A DNA stretch of 64,000 bases from JBGUVL01 sp964370395 (GTDB lineage: Bacteria; Bacillota_I; Bacilli_A; Erysipelotrichales; Erysipelotrichaceae), in contig CAYJIZ010000005.1 in NCBI GenBank assembly GCA_964370395.1, positions 58,950 through 122,949 of the forward strand, given 5' to 3'. This document shows, one piece after another, positions 42,714 through 51,660 of the stretch (position 1 is its first letter; every line of letters starts with the position of its first letter). The notes under the pieces were generated by a model, which was not told the origin of the DNA, searched no databases, and was given only the letters and a program-made list of their open reading frames with translations. The translations under genes were made by a program, and so were the position numbers.

Positions 42714-44672
42714 TTATTTGAATATTTTTGCTATATCACTAAACTTATCTGCATTAATAATCTGATCTACTGCAGCGTTATCTTTTGTAATATTTGCAAG
42801 TTCATTAAAGATTACTCGAAAGCTTTCTTTTAGTTTCACATCAATTGATAACATTAATATAATTTGAACCTTTTCACTTCCCCACATGATAGGGCGTTTC
42901 AAAGTCATCAAACCAATACCTTGCTTTAATACATGTCCTTCATATGAATGTGGGATTGCAAAGGTATCCCCAATTGAGGTAGGTGCTAAATTCTCTCTTT
43001 GAAATACAGAATCGACAAAACCTTCATCAACATACCCTTCACTATAAAGACGTGCACCCAAAAGTTGAATTACTTCTTCTTTAGAACGACAGTCACACTT
43101 TAATATTGAGATTCTTTCATTCATTTGTTTAAACAATGCAGAATATTTTGTATCATGCAACTTCGTCTTTTTAACAATTTCAGGATTGATCGCTTCCTCA
43201 ATTTTTCTAATATCATGATCATTTAACATTGGTGTTATATTAATCACATCGATATCATCCAATTCCAAAGGTACAGTAGAAATAACAAAGTTTTGCATAT
43301 CTTTCTTCAGCTCCAAAGAAACGCGAGAAATCGGTAATATTTTATTAATAATCATATCTGGGAAAAGTAGTTTCAATTTCGCTTCAATAAATTGTGAAGT
43401 TCCCATTCCAGTACCACAAACAACTGTTACTGTTGGATTTTCCACTTTTCTTTGTGCCTTTTCCCTTTCCAAACTCGCCCCAACATAAAGAGCAATATCG
43501 CAAATCTCGTCTTCGCCTAATTCAATGTGATATTGTGCATACAATAGTCCTGCTGTGTAGGTTGCTACTTCAAATTCATACGCAAGATCTTCCTTTATCA
43601 TCCTTTTCAATGGATTCTCTAAATGTATTTGATTACGCAAACGATTAAACATCGCATTCAAATGTACAAAAAGTGCACACTTAAAGGTATTGTCATCAAA
43701 TAAATTTTCATTGTATACTTCTCCGACTTTTTCAACGATACGTTCCCACGCATCGTAAGTTTGTGGAGATGTTTTACGTAATCGCATCGGATCATTCGTA
43801 TATGGAATGGCATCACGTTGCAATTTTGCGGCAGATAGATTCATATAAATATAAGTTTTATCTCCTGCAGAAAATTTTAGTGAGAACGCTTCTTCCATCT
43901 GCTGTGCTATATATTCACAAATTGGCCATTCTTCTTTATCGATAAACTCAATTAGTTCATCGTTTTTTATCGTACAATTCTTTCCTTTACTAATACGTTT
44001 CACAATAATTGATAAATGTGTCAACAATTCTGAATAAGAAGCATCTGATAAAATGAATTCATATTTTTCTTCCGCTTCTTGCAAAATCTTATTAATTTTT
44101 TCTAAATCAATGTCTTCAAAAAAAGGTTGTAATTTCGATGCAACTTGGCTCCCTTGCGAGACAACAATTTTACGTATTACATTGGCTTTTGCAATACGTA
44201 ATTGACTCTCTTCTCCAACTACTTTAATTCCATACTTAACTCTTTTTTCTAAAAGTAAGCCTTGTTTTTCAAAAAACTCTTGTAGTCGATTTACATCATT
44301 CACAATCGTACCTTTACTCACATACATAGATTGTGAAATACTCTCCATTGCTACAAAATCGTCAGCATCTAATAAAGTAAGTGCAATATAATACTTTCTA
44401 GTTTCTGGAATTATCGATGACGCATTTTCTTCATTCAACAATAAATTATCTAAGTATTTTTTTCCTTCACTATCAAAAACAAGCCACATACCTTTACCCG
44501 TTTTTGTTTGTATCATACACCCCGTGGATATTAATTCTTCTTTAATTCGTTTAATATCAGCTTTTACTGTTCTTGAACTAATATGAAGAGTATTTGCCAA
44601 ATCAATCGTCGTTAATTCTGACTTATTACTATATAATAATTGCAAAATCCGTTTCTCTCTTGGTAACAACAT
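42714..44672 (-). CDS. PRD-containing transcriptional activator (MtlR/LicR/ManR type)
   Basis: The 652-residue protein has an N-terminal helix-turn-helix (TIDLANTLHISSRTVKADIKRI), a second one near SQSMYVSKGTIVNDVNRL and two PTS regulation domains (His219 and His337). A IIB-like domain (VVCGTGMGTSQ, Cys419) and a C-terminal IIA-like domain (FAIPHSY, His575) follow. Such proteins activate PTS genes according to phosphorylation state. AGGTGAAGCGG favours the ATG at 44672 over a GTG at 44681. It follows the thiolase gene and is the best local candidate to bind the TTGCACTA sites. Confidence 0.88.
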   Translation of the reverse strand: MLLPREKRILQLLYSNKSELTTIDLANTLHISSRTVKADIKRIKEELISTGCMIQTKTGKGMWLVFDSEGKKYLDNLLLNEENASSIIPETRKYYIALTLLDADDFVAMESISQSMYVSKGTIVNDVNRLQEFFEKQGLLLEKRVKYGIKVVGEESQLRIAKANVIRKIVVSQGSQVASKLQPFFEDIDLEKINKILQEAEEKYEFILSDASYSELLTHLSIIVKRISKGKNCTIKNDELIEFIDKEEWPICEYIAQQMEEAFSLKFSAGDKTYIYMNLSAAKLQRDAIPYTNDPMRLRKTSPQTYDAWERIVEKVGEVYNENLFDDNTFKCALFVHLNAMFNRLRNQIHLENPLKRMIKEDLAYEFEVATYTAGLLYAQYHIELGEDEICDIALYVGASLEREKAQRKVENPTVTVVCGTGMGTSQFIEAKLKLLFPDMIINKILPISRVSLELKKDMQNFVISTVPLELDDIDVINITPMLNDHDIRKIEEAINPEIVKKTKLHDTKYSALFKQMNERISILKCDCRSKEEVIQLLGARLYSEGYVDEGFVDSVFQRENLAPTSIGDTFAIPHSYEGHVLKQGIGLMTLKRPIMWGSEKVQIILMLSIDVKLKESFRVIFNELANITKDNAAVDQIINADKFSDIAKIFK

Positions 44673-44729
44673 CCGCTTCACCTACCTTTACATCGCTTTT
44701 ATCTAAGCAAAATTCATACCTTTTTTGTT

Positions 44730-45917
44730 TTACTTGGTGAAGTACATAGAAATTCCTTGTCCACCACCAATACACATGCTAATCATTGCGTCTTTTTTAT
44801 CAGATCTCATTAATTCGTATAATACTTTTACCGCTAATACAGAACCTGTTGCACCAATTGGATGACCAATTGAAATTCCACCACCATAAATGTTTACTTT
44901 ATCATAATCCAAATCCAAATCTCTACATACTGCAAATGCTTGTGATGCAAAAGCCTCATTAATTTCAAACATATCAATATCTTTTAAATTTAAGTTTAGT
45001 TTCGCTGCTAATTTTTCACTTGATAGTTTCGGCGCATACCCCATTAATGCATCGTCATTTCCTGCTACCGCATAACCTTTGATTGTTAATAGTGGCTTTA
45101 CATTAAGTTCTTCTGCTTTCTCTTTTGACATTAAGACTAGTGCAGCGGCTCCATCATTTAGACTTGATGCATTTGCTGCCGTAACTGTCCCACCTTCTTT
45201 AAAGCAAGGTTTCAGTTTCGCTAACTTCTCTAAAGATAGATTTGCTCTTGGCCCCTCATCTGTATCAAATATCGTAACATTTCCTTTTCTATCTTTCAAT
45301 TCTACACCGATAATCTCTTCCTTAAATTTTCCATCTGCAATTGCTTTGAGTGCTCTTTCGTGACTCTCAAGTGCAAATTTATCTTGTTCTTCTCTACTAA
45401 CATTATATTTTTCTGCAACATTTTCAGCTGTCGTCCCATTGTGATATGGGCCTAATGGCCATGTTAAAATATCAATGACTCCGTCTTCAAATGTTTTGTG
45501 TCCCATACGCGCTCCCCAGCGAGCTTCTTTTACATAATAAGGGAGTTGCGAAATATTTTCTGATCCCCCCGCAACGACAACATCTGCAAACCCTGTTTGA
45601 ATCTCCATTATCGCATCTGCTAAAGATTGTAATCCTGAACCACACTGGCGATTTACTGAGTACGCTGTCGTTTCCTTTCCTAACCCTGCGGATAACGAAA
45701 TTGCACGTGCGATGAACCCATTTTCTGCAATTTGCCCTACTTGACCAATGATTACTTCATCCACATCGCTTTCTTTAATATTTGCTCTTTTTACTGCTTC
45801 TTTTACAACAAGTGCTCCCATATCAATCGCTGAAACATCTTTTAAACTTCCACCATAACTACCAATTGCCGTTCTTGCCCCACTTACAATTACTACTTCT
45901 TTCAATTCACTCATCAT
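44730..45917 (-). CDS. Acetyl-CoA acetyltransferase (thiolase)
   Basis: The enzyme interconverts acetoacetyl-CoA and two acetyl-CoA. The 395-residue protein shows the acyl cysteine in VNRQCGSGLQSLADAI, NASSLNDGAAALVLM, the GGGISIGHPIGATGS histidine motif and the second cysteine in MCIGGGQGIS. It follows the dehydrogenase gene by 9 bases. With the CoA-transferase and 3-hydroxyacyl-CoA dehydrogenase it forms a short route between 3-hydroxybutyrate and acetyl-CoA. Confidence 0.93.
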   Translation of the reverse strand: MMSELKEVVIVSGARTAIGSYGGSLKDVSAIDMGALVVKEAVKRANIKESDVDEVIIGQVGQIAENGFIARAISLSAGLGKETTAYSVNRQCGSGLQSLADAIMEIQTGFADVVVAGGSENISQLPYYVKEARWGARMGHKTFEDGVIDILTWPLGPYHNGTTAENVAEKYNVSREEQDKFALESHERALKAIADGKFKEEIIGVELKDRKGNVTIFDTDEGPRANLSLEKLAKLKPCFKEGGTVTAANASSLNDGAAALVLMSKEKAEELNVKPLLTIKGYAVAGNDDALMGYAPKLSSEKLAAKLNLNLKDIDMFEINEAFASQAFAVCRDLDLDYDKVNIYGGGISIGHPIGATGSVLAVKVLYELMRSDKKDAMISMCIGGGQGISMYFTK

Positions 45918-45926
45918 TATACCCCC

Positions 45927-46775
45927 CTAGTCGTATTGATAAAATCCTTTTCCTGTTTTTCTTCCCAAATGTCCTGCTTTCACCATTGTTTCTAACAGCG
46001 GGCATGGGCGATACTTACTATCTTTAAACCCATTATATAAACCATTCATCGTTGCAAGCATTACATCAACACCAACAAAATCCGTTAGCTCTAATGGTCC
46101 CATTGGAAAGTTAGCCCCTAATTTCATTGCGGTATCCACATCTTGCGCTTTGCAACCTTCCATCACTAAGAACGCCGCTTCATTTTGCATAGGTACCAAT
46201 ACTCTGTTTACTATGAACCCCGGATACTCTGGTGCATCGACAATTTCTTTTTTTATCGATTTTGCAAACTCAGCGATCACTGCATATGTTTCATCACTTG
46301 TTGCAATTCCACGAATCAGCTCTAATAACTTCATTACAGGGGCTGGATAAAAGAAATGTGCTCCCATAAATTTATCAGGTCGTTTTGTTATCGAAGCCAT
46401 TTGAGAAACACTCAACCCCGATGTGTTAGAAACAAAAATCGCTTCTTTTTTTGCGACTTCTTCAAGTTTTTGAAAAGTTTCCATTTTAATTTCAATTTTT
46501 TCAGGAACTGCTTCAATAATAATATCTGCATCATTCACGTCTTCAAATTTATTACTGTATTGCAAACGACTCATGATTTCATCTTTTTCTTCAACACTCA
46601 TTTTTTCCTTTGCTATTTTTTTGTCAAATAATCCAATGATAGTATTTCTCGCTTTTTCTAATGCTGGTTCGTACAAATCAACATTCATTACTTCGTAACC
46701 AGCTTGCGCAACAGTCTGCGCAATTCCTCCACCCATTAGTCCAGCACCAATCACAGCTACTTTATATTTTTTCAT
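45927..46775 (-). CDS. 3-hydroxybutyryl-CoA dehydrogenase
   Basis: The 282-residue protein has the NAD loop KVAVIGAGLMGGGIAQTVAQAGYEV, the catalytic segment SNTSGLSVSQMA and GAHFFYPAPVMKLLELIRG, and the C-terminal dimer domain with PLELTDFVGVDVM and GRKTGKGFYQY. It interconverts 3-hydroxybutyryl-CoA and acetoacetyl-CoA. It sits between the CoA-transferase and thiolase genes. The operon lacks enoyl-CoA hydratase, acyl-CoA dehydrogenase and Etf genes, so it is not a full butyrate pathway. Confidence 0.93.
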   Translation of the reverse strand: MKKYKVAVIGAGLMGGGIAQTVAQAGYEVMNVDLYEPALEKARNTIIGLFDKKIAKEKMSVEEKDEIMSRLQYSNKFEDVNDADIIIEAVPEKIEIKMETFQKLEEVAKKEAIFVSNTSGLSVSQMASITKRPDKFMGAHFFYPAPVMKLLELIRGIATSDETYAVIAEFAKSIKKEIVDAPEYPGFIVNRVLVPMQNEAAFLVMEGCKAQDVDTAMKLGANFPMGPLELTDFVGVDVMLATMNGLYNGFKDSKYRPCPLLETMVKAGHLGRKTGKGFYQYD

Positions 46776-46790
46776 CTCTATTTTCCTCTC

Positions 46791-48356
46791 TTATAATTTC
46801 ATTCCTACATTTTGATTTGCGCAAAACAGCGCTTTATCCATCACCTTTAAATCAGGGGATATAATCGGTTCAAACTCCATTTGGTCTAATACTTGTGTTT
46901 GCAAGTCGATACCTGGTGCTATTTCAATTAACATTACCCCTTCTTTTACTAATTCAAAGACACAACGTTCTGTCACAATGATTACATTTTGTCCTTTTTC
47001 TCTAGCTAATTTTCCATTGAACGAAATTTGCGCGACCTTATCTACCATTTTAGGTATGCTTCCTTCTTGTTCAATTATTATTTTGTCTTCTTCAAATGCA
47101 TATTTTGCTTTTGCTGAGAATGTTCCACAGAAAACAACTTTTTTCGCATTCTGTGTAATATCAATAAATCCTCCAGCTCCAGTACATCTTGTTCCCATCT
47201 TTGTTGAATTGACATTTCCTTCTTTGTCTAATTCTCCCATTCCCATGAAAGTAACATCAACCCCAGCACCATTATAATAATCCATTTGTTCATGGTGAGT
47301 AATCATTGCTAATAGATTTTGTCCTATTCCAAAGTCAATACCTCCTGCTTGTACACCCCCATAAATTCCAGACTCTACTGTTATCATTATGTCATCAGCA
47401 ATCCCTTCTTCATTACAAACACGACCAACCATATCATTTGGAATCCCTGTTCCTAAATTGATTACATCTTTTCTTTTTACTTCCATCACACCTCTACGAG
47501 CGATTAATTTACGCTCATTGAAAGGAACTGGTTCTACATTCTCTATTGGTACTCTAAGTTTTCCACAATAGGATGGATCATAAAACCATGATGAGGTTTG
47601 TCGATGATCTTCTTGTGGATTATCGCAGACAACAACGGCATCAATAAATACTCCAGGTACTGTCACCTCTTTAGGATCTAGTGTTCCAGTGGCAGCAACA
47701 TTCTTCACCTGTGCAATTACTTTACCACCATATCTTTTCGTAGCTAACACCGCAGGTAACACTTCTAACTTCATCGCTTCTTCGCTCGTTGTTAAGTTCC
47801 CCATTTCATCACATGTAGTTCCTCTAATAATACAAGTATCAATAGGAATCTCGTGATAAAACATATATTCTTCATCCTTCACTTTCATAATCGAAACAAT
47901 ATCTTCAAGTGGTTTTGTTATCGCATTCATTTTCCCACCTTCATAGCGTGGATCGATGAATGTTTCTAACCCGACTTTACTCATTTTCCCTGGTAATCCA
48001 CATGCCATGCTTCGATACAACTGTGCAATTTGTCCTTGTGGTAAACAATATGCTTCAACTTGTGAATTCGCAATCATTTCCATCCATTTCGGCTGCAATC
48101 CCCAGTGTGATCCAATGATTCGTTTCACTAATCCTTTGTGTGCTAAATGTTGAATTCCGCGGTTACGATCACTTTGTCCACAACTATGTAGCAATGTGAT
48201 ATTTTTAGGGCTTCCTTCACTCTCAAACCGATTCTCAATTTGCTTTAAAATTGATTCACTAGCACTGACTAGTGTCATCGCAATGGTACATAAGGTACTG
48301 CCGTCTTCAATCATAGAAGCTGCTTCTTTGGCACTTATAAAGTTTGCTTTTAGCAT
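46791..48356 (-). CDS. Acyl-CoA:carboxylate CoA-transferase (YdiF/propionate CoA-transferase family)
   Basis: The 521-residue protein joins the alpha and beta CoA-transferase halves in one chain. The likely catalytic glutamate is in ITVESGIYGGVQAGG, followed by ITHHEQMDYYNGAGVD and the GAGGFIDITQNAKKVVFCG segment. It would move CoA between acetyl-CoA and a short or hydroxy acid. It is the first gene of the operon continuing with the dehydrogenase, thiolase and activator genes. A perfect TTGCACTA operator lies upstream at 48427. Confidence 0.9.
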   Translation of the reverse strand: MLKANFISAKEAASMIEDGSTLCTIAMTLVSASESILKQIENRFESEGSPKNITLLHSCGQSDRNRGIQHLAHKGLVKRIIGSHWGLQPKWMEMIANSQVEAYCLPQGQIAQLYRSMACGLPGKMSKVGLETFIDPRYEGGKMNAITKPLEDIVSIMKVKDEEYMFYHEIPIDTCIIRGTTCDEMGNLTTSEEAMKLEVLPAVLATKRYGGKVIAQVKNVAATGTLDPKEVTVPGVFIDAVVVCDNPQEDHRQTSSWFYDPSYCGKLRVPIENVEPVPFNERKLIARRGVMEVKRKDVINLGTGIPNDMVGRVCNEEGIADDIMITVESGIYGGVQAGGIDFGIGQNLLAMITHHEQMDYYNGAGVDVTFMGMGELDKEGNVNSTKMGTRCTGAGGFIDITQNAKKVVFCGTFSAKAKYAFEEDKIIIEQEGSIPKMVDKVAQISFNGKLAREKGQNVIIVTERCVFELVKEGVMLIEIAPGIDLQTQVLDQMEFEPIISPDLKVMDKALFCANQNVGMKL

Positions 48357-48426
48357 AAATACCTCCTATTTACTTCTTTACACGCTAAGCATATCATTGC
48401 CTTATGTACCCCACAAATCAAAAAGT

Positions 48427-48445
48427 TGCACTAAGATAGTGCAAC
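48427..48445. promoter_or_regulatory. TTGCACTA operator, copy 5 (CoA-transferase operon)
   Basis: This is a perfect palindrome, TTGCACTA-AGA-TAGTGCAA. Its centre is 43 bases upstream of a minus-strand TATGCT (48388-48393), with TTGTGG as a possible -35. Confidence 0.75.
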
Positions 48446-48477
48446 TCTTATTAATTTATGAAATCCCTTTCATTTCC

Positions 48478-50067
48478 TCATTCAAACAAACAACGAATTC
48501 TTTTTTTATCAACTTTTAATCCTGGTGTTTTGTAAACTTCCTCTACAAATTTTATTTTTTCCGGAATTTTAAATCGAGCAAGTCTATCTTTTAATTGATT
48601 TAGAATATCTTTTTCACTAATATAGTGACCTTCTTTGACAACTACTACTGCAACTGGAACTTCTCCATACAATTGGCTTTTAATCCCAACAACAGCACAT
48701 TCCTTTACTTCAGGAATACTTGAAATTTCTTCTTCAACATCGATACACCATATCTTTTCCCCGCCTCGATTAATCATATCTTTTTTACGATCAACAATAA
48801 ATACAAAACTGTCTTCGTTATACTACCCCATATCTCCTGTATTCAACCAATTTTCCTCATCAATGGCATCACTTTTCATGTGGTAATATTCTTCACAAAC
48901 AACACTTCCTCTAATCCAAATTTCTCCTACTTCATTAGTTGTGCATTCCTTACTTCCTTCCATTATTTTAATTTCAACTCCAGGTATAGGTTTTCCAGCT
49001 GCTTTACTATAGATACTTGTAGGCGTGTCATTCGCATGTATTAAAGCAGGAGACGAAGTTTCAGTCATACCATAAATGACTAAAAACTTTGTATGCGGTA
49101 ACCACTTATGGAATTCCTTCTGTTTTTCAACAGGAGTATAACTACTTCCACAACCTAGCATTCTTAAACTTTTCATATTCGGGTACTGCTCTTTGTACTC
49201 CAACAATTTCGAAAATACAGTAGGAGATCCATGCATGAATGTTATTTGATGTTTTTCGATGCACTCCAATATTTGTTTGGCATCATACTTACGATAGAGG
49301 TATATTGTCCCACCACAAAAAACGAACAGATTCAGTAAAGCAACCAATCCCGTAATATGATAAATCGGAATCGGAATAATTGTTTTATCCCATGATTTTA
49401 TGTCTAATAACCGCTCGTATGCCATAACTGCATGCATTACATTGTAGTTACGTAAAACAACCCCTTTGCTTTGCGAAGTCGTACCTGAAGTAAACATTAT
49501 AATAATTTTATCATTCAAATTGTAATCACTAGGAGCTTGCATTCCTACTAAATAAACTAAATGACGAAATCCATATCCGTTTTTTTCGTCTATTGATTTT
49601 AAAATGGAAAATACACCTTCAAATTGTGAACAGTATTCAAAATCTTCGCTATAAAGAAGGTGAGACAAATTTGCTTTATCAATTAATTGTATTACTTCAT
49701 TTTCTCGATATTTTGATGGAAAAGGTACGCATACCGCTCCAAGCTTTGCAATTGCATAAAAAGCAACACAAAACTCAATACTATTATGCAACAACAAACC
49801 TACATGATCTTGTTTTTTTACCTTTTTTTCAAAATATAAATAAGTTGCTAACTCATCAACCATGCTTAAAAAAGTTTGATACGAATAAGATTTGTTCAAG
49901 TCATCATAAAAAGCTATTTTATTCGCAAATTTTAAAGTTGTAGCGCATAGCATTTCATATGGGCTGTGCGCTAAATCATGGAAAGTATAAATACTACGAT
50001 TATGTATTTTTCGTGTTTCCATTTTGTATGTAATCGATGTGTCCCAACAATCTTTACCAATTAGCAT
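48478..50067 (-). pseudogene. AMP-forming acyl-CoA synthetase interrupted by one in-frame TAG
   Basis: A single reading frame encodes a class I adenylate-forming ligase. It has the AMP motif IIMFTSGTTSQSKGVVL, then YGMTETSSPALI, then the hinge region TGDMG, followed at once by TAG (48823-48825). Reading continues in the same frame as YNEDSFVFIVDRKKDMINRGG and the rest of the C-terminal lid, with the lysine in KTPGLK. The first 414 residues alone lack the lid and should be inactive. An amber mutation, a sequencing error or readthrough are the options. The start at 50067 has GAGGTGG upstream; a GTG at 50076 is possible. Confidence 0.85.
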
Positions 50068-50139
50068 CCACTCCACCTCAATTCTAATTTCTTCATTATT
50101 ATCATACGTTAACTATTCTATCTTAGTAAAAACAAGAAT

Positions 50140-50158
50140 TTTCACTAATCTAGTGCTA
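50140..50158. promoter_or_regulatory. TTGCACTA operator, copy 6 (acyl-CoA synthetase)
   Basis: The site reads TTTCACTA-ATC-TAGTGCTA, the most degenerate copy. Its centre is 43 bases upstream of a minus-strand TATGAT (50101-50106). Confidence 0.55.
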
Positions 50159-50160
50159 AA

Positions 50161-50193
50161 AGAAAACACACCCTCATTTGGATGTGTTTTCTA
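50161..50193 (-). terminator. Probable terminator of the YtrA-type ABC operon
   Basis: On the minus strand GAAAACACA and TGTGTTTTC pair around an imperfect loop, followed by TTTTAGC. It is 90 bases past the last permease stop. Confidence 0.6.
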
Positions 50194-50208
50194 CTATCAT
50201 AAATATCG

Positions 50209-50264
50209 ATTGTATAAAGTATTATGGGTTAGTGTGTGTAGTCAAAGAATATCCTTTATACAAT
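50209..50264. repeat. 11-base perfect inverted repeat, 34-base loop
   Basis: ATTGTATAAAG (50209-50219) and CTTTATACAAT (50254-50264) are exact reverse complements between the permease stop and its terminator. It could be a 3' UTR structure or a remnant of a small mobile repeat; no other copy was noticed in the window. Confidence 0.6.
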
Positions 50265-50280
50265 AAATATGTTATGCCAA

Positions 50281-51642
50281 TTAAATCAATCGATACTTCT
50301 CTAATATTTCTTTAATTTCTGCACTTTCCGTATCTGTAAAAGTATAATAATATTGTGAATTATCATTATTCTCATCAATTAACATAATGGTTATTACACC
50401 GTTCTCTACACGAGGTTTAGAATAGAAACTTAGTGCATTTCTTTTAAAGCTCACAAACAACATTTCTTGAATTTCCATAGATGCCTTATACGCTTCATTA
50501 CAATTTTTTGCATCTACTTGAATCTCCGATTTATCATCGTTCACTCGATTGTAGTCAAGATAATAAATGCTTTCGATTTTTTCTGGTTCTATATTTCTAA
50601 ATGCAACACTATTACCAAATCCATCACTTGTCACATATACAAAACGCAATCCAAATGAAACAAGAATACTGATCACAAATACAATTATATGACGTGCTTT
50701 AAATTGAAAGTTTCGTTGTGCGATAAAGTTAACACCAATATAACCAACAAACAAGAATACATACAAACTCATTAATCGAGTCATATCTGCATAGGTAGTA
50801 AGACTAGTTGAAAGTAATATCACGATAATCGCACTCAAAGCAAAAGGATAAGTAATCTTACTTGTTGTAATCGCTCCTGCATCTTCTCCTTTTCTGTTTT
50901 TTGCGATACGAATAATAAAATACACAAACACAATCGCGTACACAACATAAGCAATAAGTGCAATTATTGTTTTTGTTTCATTAAAGCTCGATAAGTTTTG
51001 GTATATTAACATCGCAAAGGGTGAGATTAAGCTAGGTATTAAATTGAAAAACGAATCACTTAATAAATTAGCCGTTCCACCAAATGTATTTTGCATAATA
51101 AACAGATCGATTCTCGTTAAAACAAACCAGAAGATTACAGCATACATCGCAAGTATAATAACAGCATCCTTTGTGCTATTGCATTTCAATACAAGCAATG
51201 TATTGAACAAGTAATACGCACTCATGATAATCAATAAACTCAAATACAAAGGAATCAAACCGTGTCTTATGTTTGAAGGCAACGGAGCAAAGAGAATCGT
51301 CAACACACTTGATAAAAGAAATGGAATAAAAATAAGAATCCATCCATACATTGTAATCACCAATGTCTGCTTCTGTTTTGCTAATGGCAATGCATAGTAC
51401 ATATCACAACTTGCTACCTTCATTAACGATCTGTGAATTACAAGTACAATCAAATTCACCAGTATCACTAGGGTTATGATTGCTCCTATTGTTAATGTCT
51501 TTAAGTCTATTAATTTAATATCGTACATCCAGTTATCTGGAAAAGTGAATACAGTTAATGTATGTGCGATTAAGAAAACACCAATTAGTAGAAACAATAA
51601 ATTTCTATTTCTTTTTATTAAATACATTAAATAATCTTTCAT
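50281..51642 (-). CDS. ABC transporter permease, second membrane subunit
   Basis: The 453-residue protein has about ten hydrophobic helices, with an N-terminal one (FLLIGVFLIAHTLTVFTF), and ends in a soluble extracytoplasmic domain of about 100 residues (VTSDGFGNSVAFRNIEPEK onward). The phrase SLMKVASCDMYYALPLAKQKQTLV after the second helix is typical of ABC-2-type permeases in YtrA/GntR-linked operons. It resembles its upstream neighbour and the two probably form a heterodimer. Substrate unknown. Confidence 0.75.
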   Translation of the reverse strand: MKDYLMYLIKRNRNLLFLLIGVFLIAHTLTVFTFPDNWMYDIKLIDLKTLTIGAIITLVILVNLIVLVIHRSLMKVASCDMYYALPLAKQKQTLVITMYGWILIFIPFLLSSVLTILFAPLPSNIRHGLIPLYLSLLIIMSAYYLFNTLLVLKCNSTKDAVIILAMYAVIFWFVLTRIDLFIMQNTFGGTANLLSDSFFNLIPSLISPFAMLIYQNLSSFNETKTIIALIAYVVYAIVFVYFIIRIAKNRKGEDAGAITTSKITYPFALSAIIVILLSTSLTTYADMTRLMSLYVFLFVGYIGVNFIAQRNFQFKARHIIVFVISILVSFGLRFVYVTSDGFGNSVAFRNIEPEKIESIYYLDYNRVNDDKSEIQVDAKNCNEAYKASMEIQEMLFVSFKRNALSFYSKPRVENGVITIMLIDENNDNSQYYYTFTDTESAEIKEILEKYRLI

Positions 51643-51660
51643 CGTTGTCTCCTCTCTTTC

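Noticed and set aside
48823..48825. Pyrrolysine encoded by the TAG in the acyl-CoA synthetase
   Set aside because: No pylS, pylT or PYLIS-like structure was seen, the family has no pyrrolysine, and the position is a variable residue. A nonsense mutation is simpler.
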